Below, piece after piece: positions 53,892 through 62,282 of a DNA stretch of 64,000 nucleotides (position 1 is the first letter of the stretch; each line of letters opens with the position of its first letter). Source of the stretch: Bosea sp. (in: a-proteobacteria). Lineage in GTDB: Bacteria > Pseudomonadota > Alphaproteobacteria > Rhizobiales > Beijerinckiaceae. The position numbers were made by a program, and so were the translations under genes. The notes below the pieces were generated by a model. That model saw nothing but the letters and a program-made list of their open reading frames with translations. It was not told the DNA's origin and did not search any database. The stretch is taken from the NCBI GenBank assembly GCA_023910605.1, contig JAAVVV010000001.1, positions 2,780,698 to 2,844,697 on the forward strand, given 5' to 3'.

Positions 53892-54039
53892 CGCGTTAAC
53901 AAGCGTGGCAGCTTGCCCGTTTTCCGCTTCCAATCCTGACGCCGGCAGTGGACCGAATTCGCTAGAGCATTGCGCGATTTGACGGAATCGGGATTGCCAT
54001 TTTTGGGCAATCATACGTGGACGCCCCCTATGGCAACGA
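53892..54039. other. Non-coding flank between the betaine operon and the IS junction
   Basis: No gene found. It contains AGAGCATTGCGCGATTTGAC and GGAATCG (53965-53992), which resembles a short interspersed motif common in Hyphomicrobiales intergenic regions; that resemblance is from memory. Confidence 0.4.
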
Positions 54040-54168
54040 CTTTTTTCGTCGGGCTGATCCATGCCGCCATGGGCGTCGGCTTGTCCTTGGTGTGTCGGAT
54101 GACAGCGGTGGCGCCGACGACGAGCAATCGGCGGAGATGGCGATCTCCCTGCTTCGAGATGCCGGCGA
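54040..54168 (-). pseudogene. IS110-family transposase, C-terminal fragment
   Basis: Minus-strand frame: AGISKQGDRHLRRLLVVGAT, AVIRHTKDKPTPMAAW. This is the conserved C-terminal (transposase_20) block of IS110/IS1111 transposases (GxISKxGDxxLRRLLV-GA). It joins in frame to the IS256-type fragment at about 54168, so it was fused by a rearrangement. The remainder of the element is absent. Confidence 0.62.
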
Positions 54169-54293
54169 AGCGGCGCTGATGCCTGGCGATCGGTTGCGGA
54201 TCGAACGTCGCCTGGCGATCGCGCGGAACCTCCAGCTCGAAGCGGCCGGTCCCGGTCGTCGCTATCTTGCGGCCTTAGCCGTTGCGGCTGTTG
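54169..54293 (-). pseudogene. IS256-family transposase, inner fragment (left of IS66 insertion)
   Basis: Minus-strand frame reads NSRNG, stop, GRKIATTGTGRFELEVPRDR, QATFDPQPIARHQRRF, the block that follows the N-terminal region in IS256-type (mutator-like) transposases. The stop replaces the usual Tyr of NSRNGYGRK. Its upstream half lies beyond the IS66 element at 56868-57012. Confidence 0.75.
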
Positions 54294-54311
54294 GTAAGCG
54301 TCCTCTGACGG

Positions 54312-55916
54312 CTACGGCATAAGGTTCCACGGCAACAGGTCGGCGATTTTGTTGATGGGGTGATCGGCGATCCTGGTGATGACTGCTCGCAGATATCCCG
54401 CTGGGTCTCGCCCGTTGAGCTTTGCGGTTTCGGTGAGCGTGTAGATGGCGGCGGCGCGCTCGCCGCCTGCGTCGGACCCTGCGAACAACCAGTTCTTGGC
54501 GCCGAGCTTGAGAGGCCTGATGGCGCGTTCTGCGGCGTTGTTGGAGATATCGAGGGTGCCGTCGTCGAGATAGCGGGTGAGTGCTGCCCAGCGCGATCGG
54601 GCATAGCGAATGGCCTTGGCCAGGTCGCTCTTGCCGGAGATCTGGGCGAGGGAATGGTCGAGGAAGCTGGCGAGTTCGGTCATGACGGGCAGCGCCAGAT
54701 CCTGACGAGCCTTGCGCCGATCCTCGGGCTGCTGGCCGTGAATGAGGCGCTCAACCTCGAACAGCTTGCCAATGCGGGTCATCGCCTCCAGTGCCAGGGG
54801 CGAGCCTGTCCCGGCGTGAACGTCGTGGAAGTTGCGCCTGACGTGCGCCCAGCAGGCAACCTCGGTTGCGGCGGCTGAACGCGTGGCACTCGTCGCATAG
54901 AGTTCGTTGAATCCGGCATAGGCATCCGCCTGCAGGAATCCTGCAAAGGCCTTGAGGTGCTCGCGCGGTCGCTCTCCCTTGCGGTCGGGCGTGTAGCGAT
55001 ACAGCGCGGCGGGCGGGTCTTGACCGCCACGGGGTCGCTCATCGCGCAGATACACCCAGAGCCGCCCTGTCTTCGTGCGCCCGAGGCCCGGCGCCAGCAC
55101 TGGCACGGGCGTGTCGTCGGCATGCAGCCGCTCAGCCCGCATCACATGGGCACCGACCGCCTCGACCAGTGGCGCGACAAGCTCTGCGGCCTTGGCAACC
55201 CAGCCGGCCATCACCGAGCGCTCGATCTCGACGCCCTCGCGGGCAAAGATCTCTGCCTGGCGATAAAGCGGGAGATGATCACAGTATTTGCCAACCAGAA
55301 CCTGGGCGATCAGGCCCGGTCCGGCCATGCCGCGCTCGATCGGCATGCTCGGCATCGGAGCTTGCGCCATGCTCTCGCAGGTGCGGCACGAGAAGGCGGG
55401 ACGCACATGGCGGATAACCTCGAAGCGGCCCGGCACATACTCCAGGACTTCACGGACATCCTCATCCACCTTGCGCCACTTGCCTGCCGTTCCGCAGGAT
55501 GGACAAGCACAGGCAGGGTCGTTCACGATGGCAGGCGTGTGTACGATCTCGATGCGCGGCAGATGCTCAGGCAAAGGGCGGCGCGTGGCCTTCGGCTTGG
55601 CTGTTGCTGCATCAGCGGCAGGAGCTATCTCGTCGATGGCTGCATTGTTCGCCGCCTCGACCATCTCCAGTTCCTCGAGCCGCAGTTCCAGTTGCTCGAT
55701 CTCATGGGAGAGCTTCTCCGAGGAGCGGCCAAATTGCATGCGCCTGAGCCGCGCGATCTGGATCTTGAGCTTCTCGATCTCCAGGCTCTTGACAAGAAGA
55801 CCGGCCTTGGCGGCGGCAGCTTCGGCCTGCGCCGTCTTCAGCGCTGCAGCCTGCGCAGCGACGAGCGCGCGAAGCCGCGCCACCTCGTCACTATCTTGTC
55901 CCGCTGCTTCGATCAT
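54312..55916 (-). CDS. tnpC: IS66-family transposase TnpC
   Basis: 534 residues, full length. An N-terminal Leu/Lys-rich coiled coil (residues 10-95, ending RRMQFGRSSEKLS), a zinc-binding region (CACPSCG and CRTCES), and the DDE catalytic domain with ERLHADDTPVPVLAPG, LQADAYAGFNELY and DISNNAAERAIRPLKLGAKN. It catalyses strand transfer for the IS66 element; the stop lies 18 bp inside the element end. Confidence 0.95.
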   Translation of the reverse strand: MIEAAGQDSDEVARLRALVAAQAAALKTAQAEAAAAKAGLLVKSLEIEKLKIQIARLRRMQFGRSSEKLSHEIEQLELRLEELEMVEAANNAAIDEIAPAADAATAKPKATRRPLPEHLPRIEIVHTPAIVNDPACACPSCGTAGKWRKVDEDVREVLEYVPGRFEVIRHVRPAFSCRTCESMAQAPMPSMPIERGMAGPGLIAQVLVGKYCDHLPLYRQAEIFAREGVEIERSVMAGWVAKAAELVAPLVEAVGAHVMRAERLHADDTPVPVLAPGLGRTKTGRLWVYLRDERPRGGQDPPAALYRYTPDRKGERPREHLKAFAGFLQADAYAGFNELYATSATRSAAATEVACWAHVRRNFHDVHAGTGSPLALEAMTRIGKLFEVERLIHGQQPEDRRKARQDLALPVMTELASFLDHSLAQISGKSDLAKAIRYARSRWAALTRYLDDGTLDISNNAAERAIRPLKLGAKNWLFAGSDAGGERAAAIYTLTETAKLNGRDPAGYLRAVITRIADHPINKIADLLPWNLMP

Positions 55917-55990
55917 GAGGTGAAGATACCAGGGCAGATGGGGTCAAGCTATTGAATCAATGTCGATCTTGACCTTTTGCGCGAAGCACT

Positions 55991-56353
55991 TCACCCCGCA
56001 CGTCGTGGCTGATCCGTGCGTAACGGCGAGCGCCAGTCGATGCCTTCGAGCAGCATCGACAGCTGTGCGGGCGTCAGTACAACCTCGCCATCCTGCGTCA
56101 CTGCCCAGACGAAGCGGCCACGCTCCAGCCGCTTGGCGAACAGGCAAAGCCCCGTGCCGTCCCACATCAGAATCTTCACCAGATCAGCGCGCTTGCCCCG
56201 GAAAATGAACAGGTGGCCGCGGAACGGATCCTTCTTCAAAAGATCCTGCACCACCATCGACAGCCCGTCGAAGCCCTTCCTCATATCCACAGGTGCCAGC
56301 GCCATGTAGATGCGCGCGCCCGCCAAAGGCGAGGTCAGGGTTTGTGGCGTCAT
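55991..56353 (-). CDS. tnpB: IS66-family accessory protein TnpB (IS66 Orf2)
   Basis: 120 residues, a full-length IS66 Orf2: VDMRKGFDGLSMVVQ, FIFRGKRADLVKILMWDGTG and LCLFAKRLERGRF are diagnostic. It is needed for transposition with TnpC, its exact role being unclear. Its start overlaps the tnpA stop by four bases, typical for the family. Confidence 0.95.
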   Translation of the reverse strand: MTPQTLTSPLAGARIYMALAPVDMRKGFDGLSMVVQDLLKKDPFRGHLFIFRGKRADLVKILMWDGTGLCLFAKRLERGRFVWAVTQDGEVVLTPAQLSMLLEGIDWRSPLRTDQPRRAG

Positions 56354-56763
56354 CGGTCGAGCGCTGCGACAAGAGCCGAAAGCCGCTCAGGCGCGATACC
56401 CTCATCCGCCTTCAGCACCCGGCCGTTGCTCAAGCTGACCTCCACCGTGCAGTCGGCACGCGGAGCCATCTTGCGCGGGGGCTTTGGTGAAGGCTTCTGT
56501 CCCGGCTGCGCTTCGGCTGCGATGACAACAGGCGCGAAGACCGGAGCCTCCAGCGAGGCCAGCGGCGTCACGCCCGGCATCAGCCCCGCCTTCGCCTGCT
56601 TGCGCCAGTAAAACAGCAGGCTCCGGCTCACCCCATGCCGATCCGCAACCGCCGCCACAGAAGCGCCCGGCTGCATCGTCGCCTCCAGAAGCCGCACCTT
56701 CTCCTCGACGCTCCAGCGACGACGGCGCTCAACCTGGCTGATAATCTCCGTCCGGGTGTCCAT
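56350..56763 (-). CDS. tnpA: IS66-family TnpA (IS3-type helix-turn-helix protein)
   Basis: 137 residues from the ATG at 56761-56763. RRRWSVEEKVRLLEATMQPG and ASVAAVADRHGVSRSLLFYW form the HTH of the Transposase_8/IS66 Orf1 group; the C-terminus is basic. The frame is open 12 codons further upstream, but the conserved IS66 Orf1 starts at the shorter ATG. Confidence 0.92.
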   Translation of the reverse strand: MDTRTEIISQVERRRRWSVEEKVRLLEATMQPGASVAAVADRHGVSRSLLFYWRKQAKAGLMPGVTPLASLEAPVFAPVVIAAEAQPGQKPSPKPPRKMAPRADCTVEVSLSNGRVLKADEGIAPERLSALVAALDR

Positions 56764-56867
56764 AGCCGTCCTTGCGCATAGGCTTAAGGACGACAACAAC
56801 CGTCCAGACCATGCTCATACGATGCCGGACCCGCCCCCGCGCAAGGCAGCCATGGCAGAACGCTTAC

Positions 56868-57012
56868 GGCTGTTGCCGGCCTCGTCACCTGCAAGATGAT
56901 GATCCATCCCGGCGTTCAGAGCCCGCTCGGCGAAGGCCTTCTTCAGATCGTCGAGCAGCCCGTTCGGATCGAAGGCCGTATTGGGGTCGGCTACAGACAA
57001 AAGCTGGTCCAT
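56868..57012 (-). pseudogene. IS256-family transposase, N-terminal fragment (right of IS66 insertion)
   Basis: Minus-strand frame from the ATG at 57010-57012: MDQLLSVADPNTAFDPNGLL, DDLKKAFAERALNAGMDHHL, AGDEAGNS. This is the start of IS256-type transposases (..LLDDLKKALAERALNAEMDHHL). It stops at the IS66 target duplication and continues at 54293. Together with 54169-54293 it gives about 90 contiguous codons of the original gene. Confidence 0.78.
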
Positions 57013-57388
57013 AGGCGCGCCAGACATCCGGGAGCTTTGCGTCGTGCCGCCGGGAACCTCCATCGGATCCATTATGGACGCCCGCACAGGCAAATCCTGA
57101 CAGCCCCGCCCGCCGCTCACGGACCGCTGCCAGCGCGTACCTATTCCCAAGCTCGTTCATGCTGGAATACTATACGCCAACGGTTTCATTTGGTTTCAGT
57201 TATTTGGTTTATTTGTAATCTGATGCCGAATTGTATTATCAGGTCTGTCAAATACATAAGGGGCATTCGGCGCGGGCGCGCTTCGACACCGATCCGGGGT
57301 CAAATGGCGCGCCGATTCACATGGGCGCTCTGCAAATAGGGCGGAACCTGAAAGCGGCGTGACACTGGCAGAGTTCGGCGTTGCTGGA
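57013..57388. other. 376-bp stretch without a gene, containing an AT-rich island
   Basis: No credible coding sequence. Around 57165-57260 the DNA turns AT-rich (ATTTGGTTT occurs twice, starting at 57189 and 57204), in sharp contrast to the GC-rich surroundings. A promoter-like TTGTAA-N15-TATTAT (57213-57239) is present, but no gene follows on the plus strand for 3 kb. It may be a leftover promoter of a deleted polysaccharide operon. Confidence 0.45.
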
Positions 57389-58663
57389 TCAAGCTTCGGG
57401 CGGCTTTGCGCTCCTCGCGCCCTCCAAGCTGAAGGCGAGCCCGACGGGAAGCCAAAGATAGAGAAAATGGGTGTTCAGGTCGCCGAAGATGTTGGACCTG
57501 TCCGTGGCAAGGCTGACGACTGCGAAGAACAGGCACGACAAGGCAAAACGTCCCCCCAGCTGCTGAACGCTCCGCGCAGCTGCCGAGACTGCCCCTCCCA
57601 GCAGCACCAAGATCGGCAAAAGGATCGGGATGCCGAAAAACACCACAGAGCCGATCATGGCGTTATGGGGATGAAAAGTGTGCGGCCCATCGAGCCGGGC
57701 GCTTGGTCCCAGGCCGAACAAGGGATCGCCAAGCACGAGTACGACCGAGCGGGCCCAGATGTCGAGACGCAGGCTGTCGCGGCACAGGACGGCCCTGTCG
57801 GTGCAGATGGCTTGCTTCAACACGTCCTCGAACAGGATCAGCAGCATGGGCAGAGCGAAGCCCAGGGCCGCCAGCGCCACCGCCCCGAGCGCCCGCGACC
57901 CAGGCGCGCGGAGCCTCGGGATCAGCCACATGCCGAAGAACGCCACGACCATGGCAAGCATGACGCCGCGGCTCTGGGTCAGGGCTATGGACGCGATGAG
58001 GATGACAATTGCGCCGGAAGCGAGCATGCGCAGCCGCGCGCCCATGGATTGCCAAAGAAGCAAGCCTGCCAACAGAGACACGGCGAACCCCGCCGCGCTG
58101 CCGATCTCGTGCGTCGCGCGACCAATGGGCAAAAGGCGCGTGGTGAGGAGCCTGGGCAGGGTCAAGCTCCCTTGCGTCCACAGATCATGAACGTGCAGCG
58201 CAAGAGACAACAAGGCGGACAGGGCGCCGACCCAAAAGATCATGGCGATCAGCCGTGGCAGGACAACGCCGCTTCGGTCGCTCATCGCCGATTGAGCCAG
58301 AATCACCACGGCGATGATGGCAAGCGTGCTGCCAAGCACCTGCATGGAGGCGACATCGGCAGGGCGCATCGCAAGCCATCCCAGAAGTTGCCAGCCCAGG
58401 CAGGCGGCCAGCCCGACATGCAGGACCGGCCGCCATGGAACGGTCGAGTTTTCAGGCAAATTGTGGAGCAGAGTGCGCCCCAACCCGTCGAGGAATGCCA
58501 TGGTCGCGCATACCACCAGGAAGCCCATGACAATGGTCGCGGGCGTGCCCCTCGCGCCGAAGAAGATGAAGAGGACGAAGACCGTCATCACCCAGAAGGC
58601 CCGCCGGGGAACGACCTGCGGATCAGTCGGGCATATGCTCAGGAACCAGCGAAGGAATTTCAT
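57389..58663 (-). CDS. O-antigen ligase / polysaccharide polymerase (Wzy_C) family membrane protein
   Basis: 424 residues with about 10-12 membrane helices. The ligase-type features are the long periplasmic loop (residues about 290-345, SLRLDIWARSVVLVLGDPLF and GPHTFHPHNAMIGSVVFFGI) with the conserved PHN segment, and Arg/Asp in the preceding loop (LTQSRGVMLAM). It probably joins or polymerises lipid-linked glycans on the periplasmic face. It faces away from the other polysaccharide genes and its start overlaps an uncharacterised small gene by four bases. Confidence 0.85.
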   Translation of the reverse strand: MKFLRWFLSICPTDPQVVPRRAFWVMTVFVLFIFFGARGTPATIVMGFLVVCATMAFLDGLGRTLLHNLPENSTVPWRPVLHVGLAACLGWQLLGWLAMRPADVASMQVLGSTLAIIAVVILAQSAMSDRSGVVLPRLIAMIFWVGALSALLSLALHVHDLWTQGSLTLPRLLTTRLLPIGRATHEIGSAAGFAVSLLAGLLLWQSMGARLRMLASGAIVILIASIALTQSRGVMLAMVVAFFGMWLIPRLRAPGSRALGAVALAALGFALPMLLILFEDVLKQAICTDRAVLCRDSLRLDIWARSVVLVLGDPLFGLGPSARLDGPHTFHPHNAMIGSVVFFGIPILLPILVLLGGAVSAAARSVQQLGGRFALSCLFFAVVSLATDRSNIFGDLNTHFLYLWLPVGLAFSLEGARSAKPPEA

Positions 58664-59112
58664 GCCAGGTGCCTCGAGATGGTCTTGACCTCATCGTTCC
58701 GCGCTCTCGTTACCGGCGCCATCCGACAGGCCTGCGTGTCGAGCGTGTGGACCTGCGTGTCATCCGGCAGCGCACCGAGCCAGCATGGCCCTTTGAAAGA
58801 GATGTCGAAGCGTGACCGGCACTGAGCCGCGACTTCGAGCCCGGCGCGCTGCACGGCGCCGGCGGCGCTTTCACTCTCGGTCGGCGAGCAGAGCGTCACG
58901 GCGCAGCCAAAGCCCGCGAAGGCATGTGATGGGCGGATTCCGGCACCCTCCCCGTTGCCCAGGCCGACTGCATTCTGCGATTGTGTATGCAATGCAATCC
59001 CGCTCATGCATGCGAGGAGTGCCATGGTTGGCGCGGAGTCTTCGTGCATCATTCCCATTGCCTCATGAGCGGCCACCAAGTTTTCATCCTGCGGCGTTGA
59101 GAGCCACGGCAA
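58660..59112 (-). CDS. Hypothetical protein upstream of the O-antigen-ligase-like gene
   Basis: 150 residues at most; later ATGs (for example the one starting MGMMHEDS) are also possible. Its stop overlaps the start of the ligase-like gene (ATGA), the best argument that it is translated. A moderately hydrophobic stretch TMALLACMSGIAL (about residues 28-40) could be a signal or anchor, and five later Cys residues could suit an exported protein. I do not recognise a family, and the codon use is not clearly coding. Confidence 0.4.
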   Translation of the reverse strand: MPWLSTPQDENLVAAHEAMGMMHEDSAPTMALLACMSGIALHTQSQNAVGLGNGEGAGIRPSHAFAGFGCAVTLCSPTESESAAGAVQRAGLEVAAQCRSRFDISFKGPCWLGALPDDTQVHTLDTQACRMAPVTRARNDEVKTISRHLA

Positions 59113-60206
59113 AGTCCTGGCCCATCTTATTCATCACGGGCCATTCCGGGTAAGACGTAGAGTAAGAGCATAACATCATGAAGGATTTGGCTGCTCACAC
59201 CAATCCGGACCACGCCATCTCCCGAGCCGCGCCCGCCATGACTGACGTTACGATCCTTTACGTCTCTTTTGCAGCCGTAGGAAGCCAGACCTAAATCAGC
59301 GTGCAATCCGGGATGGTCTCTATCGGGTCTCTTGTGGTCAAGTCGGTTTTGCTCGGCCGTATGGCGCAGTGATGATCTCTCGCGGGCTCACGCCTCTCTT
59401 CGGGATCGGCCTCGGGCTCTCCCGGCATGGCATTCGTGAATGGAGCTGCGCAATCTGACTCGCGGCCTGTCCGGAGGGCTGCTGCAGACCCTGGCGGCAC
59501 AAGACCCAAAGCGAAATCACTCCACCCATCGTCCCGCAAGGAACGTTTGCCGCCAGACGGCGTAATTCATCCAGCCTTCATCCAACCGTGACGTCATCAG
59601 TCGCCTCTCGAAGGCATGACACGCGACCTGGCTACTCGACCGTCACCAAGGGCTGAACAAACATGCCGAAACCCGCATCAGCCGACCCGGCAAGGAGAAA
59701 GGATCCTGAAGCGCCTCGAGTCAGCTCGCCATCTCCAGCACTTCGTCTCGATCCCCGACCCGATTTCCAACCTGCTTCATTTTCCCCGCAACAGCATGAC
59801 TGCCGCTGACTATCGAGCCCTTCGGACTGAAGCCATGAGCGTCTGGGCAAATCTGGCCGCTGTTGCCGGCCGAGCGGGATGTAGCGCACGTCGTGATGCC
59901 ATTTTCGATCTCGGCACGCCAACATGACAGTGCCGCGCCTGAAGGCTGGAGCCGATCAGTTCACCGCGCCAAGGCAGGATTTCTTTCAGCGCCTGCCGGG
60001 TGCATGCTATCAAGCAGTTGCATCACGACCTTATCCTGTGCCGAACCTGCAGGCGTTTTAACCCTTGACGTTAGGGCACGCGACGCGCTTGACATCAAGG
60101 CGCAAGGGGGTGGGTCAGGGGGAGCCCCCTTGATCCAGGCGAGCCTCCCGGGTCCGTCGTTTGATATCGGGTTTCCGTGCTTTCAGGCACTAGCAAGGAA
60201 GTGTTG
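59113..60206. other. 1.1-kb region without a recognisable gene
   Basis: Short frames on both strands give low-complexity Arg/Ser/Pro peptides and no family blocks; GC is slightly lower than around it. A promoter-like TTGACG-rich segment and a GC-rich hairpin (GGGTCAGGGGGAGCCCCCTTG around 60112-60132 in part) lie just before the next gene. It looks like decayed DNA between the mobile-element cluster and the glycan genes. Confidence 0.45.
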
Positions 60207-61262
60207 ATGTTGGCAGGTTTCTGGCATCGCGTGCCTACGACCCGCGCGCTCTGGGCTGTCCATCACCTCCTGTGCGGAGCATTGATTTTGCAGCTCGCGA
60301 TCGTGATCCGTACAGGCGAACTGCCCGAACTGGCGACCGCTGTCCTCATGATGCAGGGAACGCCTGTGGTTTGCGTCTGCATCTTTTCCTTCCTGATCGG
60401 GCTCAATCAGGGCTCCTGGTGCTATGCCTTGATCGACAACCTGCCGGGAATCATCGAGATGTCTGTGCTTGCGGTCCCGCTGACGGTGATCGTCATCTTC
60501 TCTGTCTCCAGGCTTGAAGCCATACCGCGTGCGGCGCCGGCCATCGCCCGCGAGCGCCTGATCCTGCTGATGGGGGCGTTGCGGCTGTCCTACCGCGCGC
60601 TCAAGGAGCGGAATTGCCACCGCCTGCTCCGCGCGCATGATCGCGGCGGACGCGTGCCGGTGATCGGCTTCAGCGAAATGGTGATGATCTCGACGGACAA
60701 GGTCGTGAACCTCACCAATATGATGGATGCGACCAGGCGTTTTGCGGAAGCCTACTGCAAGTTGCCGGATCGCCGGCCCGATCACTCCACGCGCTTCATG
60801 ACTGTCCGCTTCGGCAATGCGCTGGACTCGTCGGGCTCGGCGATGCCGCTTTTCTCGCGGCAGATCGAGGCTGACGGTCCGGTCACCAGCACCCATCCCG
60901 GGATGAAGCGCTATTTCATGTCGATGAAGGAGGTCGTGAGGCGCGTGCTTGCAACCTGCGCCAAGGGCGTGGCGAACCCCACCGAGCGCGGAAGGATCAT
61001 GGTGCCGCACATTTGCACGCAGGCAAGGGTCGTCGACATCGCCACCCGCATTATCCGGCTTGCCGGCCTGCGGCCCGAAATCGTGATCCCCATCCGCTAC
61101 ATCGGTCTGGGGCCTGACGAGAAGCTCCATGTGGAGCGCCCGGCCGCATCCGACTTGGCGCAAGCCACTGCCGACAACTGCCTTCAGATTGCCACGCCGC
61201 GCGATATGAGCGGGCGAAACAAGGCGCTTGTGATCGATGCGGGGATCAGGGCATGTCGCTGA
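60207..61262 (+). pseudogene. Polysaccharide epimerase/dehydratase (CapD/PglF family) with large internal deletion
   Basis: 351 residues, in frame, with RBS AAGGAAG upstream, but CapD-type membrane proteins are about 620-650. Residues 1-120 carry the four N-terminal membrane helices. At about residue 155 the sequence jumps from RVPVIG, the start of the first Rossmann fold, to FSEMVMISTDKVVNLTN, which lies deep in the SDR domain. About 250 residues, including the NAD-binding site, are gone. Downstream blocks are normal: RFMTVRFGNALDSSGSAMPL, THPGMKRYFM, and GLGPDEKLHVE. It probably cannot catalyse 4,6-dehydration. It overlaps the next gene by 10 bases. Confidence 0.72.
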
Positions 61263-62272
61263 CCTGGCTTCTGACCGCAACGGCGCTGATGTTCGTGGCG
61301 ACGGCCGCCGCAAGCCATGCGCTTGTGCCCGTGTTGCGGCGCTGGCAGATGCTCGACATGCCCAACGCCCGCTCGAGCCACGATAGGCCGACGCCACGCG
61401 GGGGCGGCATCGCCCCCGTCGGGCTGCTGATCGTCGCCGGGCTGGGGCTTTCGATCGACGCGCAGATCGCAGGGCTGCCGGCGCTCCTCGGCGCGGCTTT
61501 GGTTCTGGCTGGGCTCTCGCTGGTCGATGACCGCCGCTCTGTTGGCATCGTCCCGCGGCTCGCCACGCATGGCGGCGCTGTTGCCTTCGGCCTTGCGGCG
61601 GCGGTCATGCACTGGCCGCCGATCCTGCCGGGCCTGGCGCCGGGATGGATCGTGCTCGTGCTGCTTGGCATCGCCTGGCTGTGGTTCATGAACCTGTTCA
61701 ATTTCATGGACGGGATCGACGGCATCAGCGGCGTGGCGCTGATCGGGATCGGGCTGGGCGCTGCTGCGGTCGTGCTGGGCCAAGGCTTGACCGCCGCAGA
61801 TTCGGCCCTGGCGGGGGCTGTCTGTGTTTCAGGCCTCATGCTCGCCGCCGCGGCGGCAGGGTTCCTTACGGCAAACTGGGCGGTGGCCCGTGTGTTCCTG
61901 GGCGATGTCGGCAGCATTCCGCTGGGCTTTCTGGCTGGCGCCCTGCTGATCGCCCTTGCGAGCGCGGGACATGTGGCCGCCGCGATGATCCTGCCGGCCT
62001 ATCATGTCACCGATGCCACCATCACCCTTGCCCGGCGGATCGTGAGAGGTGAAAAGCTGACCGAGGCCCACCGGACGCATGCCTACCAACGGGCCACCCA
62101 GAAGGGGCTCACCCATGCCGATGTCTGCATTCGGATCGCCATGCTGAAGGCCGCTCTCGTCAGTCTTGCCCTGGCATCTGCTGCTGCGCCGCTGATGGCG
62201 GTCGTGGTCGCGTATGGCCTGAGCGGCATGCTCTACCACTACCTGCTGCACCATGAGCGCTTCCGGCGATGA
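61253..62272 (+). CDS. Undecaprenyl-phosphate sugar-1-phosphate transferase (WecA/MraY superfamily)
   Basis: 339 residues, about ten membrane helices. Superfamily motifs: the Asp pair SLVDDRRSVG (about residue 91), LFNFMDGIDGI (about 150), FLGDVGSIPLG (about 216) and the cytoplasmic HRTHAYQRAT (about 273). The enzyme attaches a sugar-1-phosphate, for example GlcNAc-1-P or FucNAc-1-P, to undecaprenyl phosphate to start a glycan. It lies between the degenerate epimerase and a glycosyltransferase, in one transcription unit. Confidence 0.92.
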   Translation: MSLTWLLTATALMFVATAAASHALVPVLRRWQMLDMPNARSSHDRPTPRGGGIAPVGLLIVAGLGLSIDAQIAGLPALLGAALVLAGLSLVDDRRSVGIVPRLATHGGAVAFGLAAAVMHWPPILPGLAPGWIVLVLLGIAWLWFMNLFNFMDGIDGISGVALIGIGLGAAAVVLGQGLTAADSALAGAVCVSGLMLAAAAAGFLTANWAVARVFLGDVGSIPLGFLAGALLIALASAGHVAAAMILPAYHVTDATITLARRIVRGEKLTEAHRTHAYQRATQKGLTHADVCIRIAMLKAALVSLALASAAAPLMAVVVAYGLSGMLYHYLLHHERFRR

Positions 62273-62282
62273 TTGCCTGGCC

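Larger units (their letters stand above)
54294..56867 (-). mobile_element. Complete IS66-type insertion sequence
   Basis: 2,574 bp. Ends are imperfect inverted repeats beginning GTAAGCGT (left GTAAGCGTCCTCTGACGG; right, on the other strand, GTAAGCGTTCTGCCATGG; 13 of 18 identical). An 8-bp duplication GGCTGTTG flanks it at 54286-54293 and 56868-56875, as expected for IS66. It carries tnpA, tnpB and tnpC on the minus strand with no visible damage, so it may be active. The insertion split an IS256-family transposase gene. Confidence 0.92.

Noticed and set aside
57213..57239. Promoter-like TTGTAA/TATTAT pair
   Set aside because: The spacer is only 15 bp and no plus-strand gene follows for about 3 kb; kept only as a note in the AT-rich region.
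59632..59925. Possible small gene in the 1.1-kb gap
   Set aside because: The translated peptide is rich in Arg, Ser and Gly, has no family match by eye and no ribosome-binding site.
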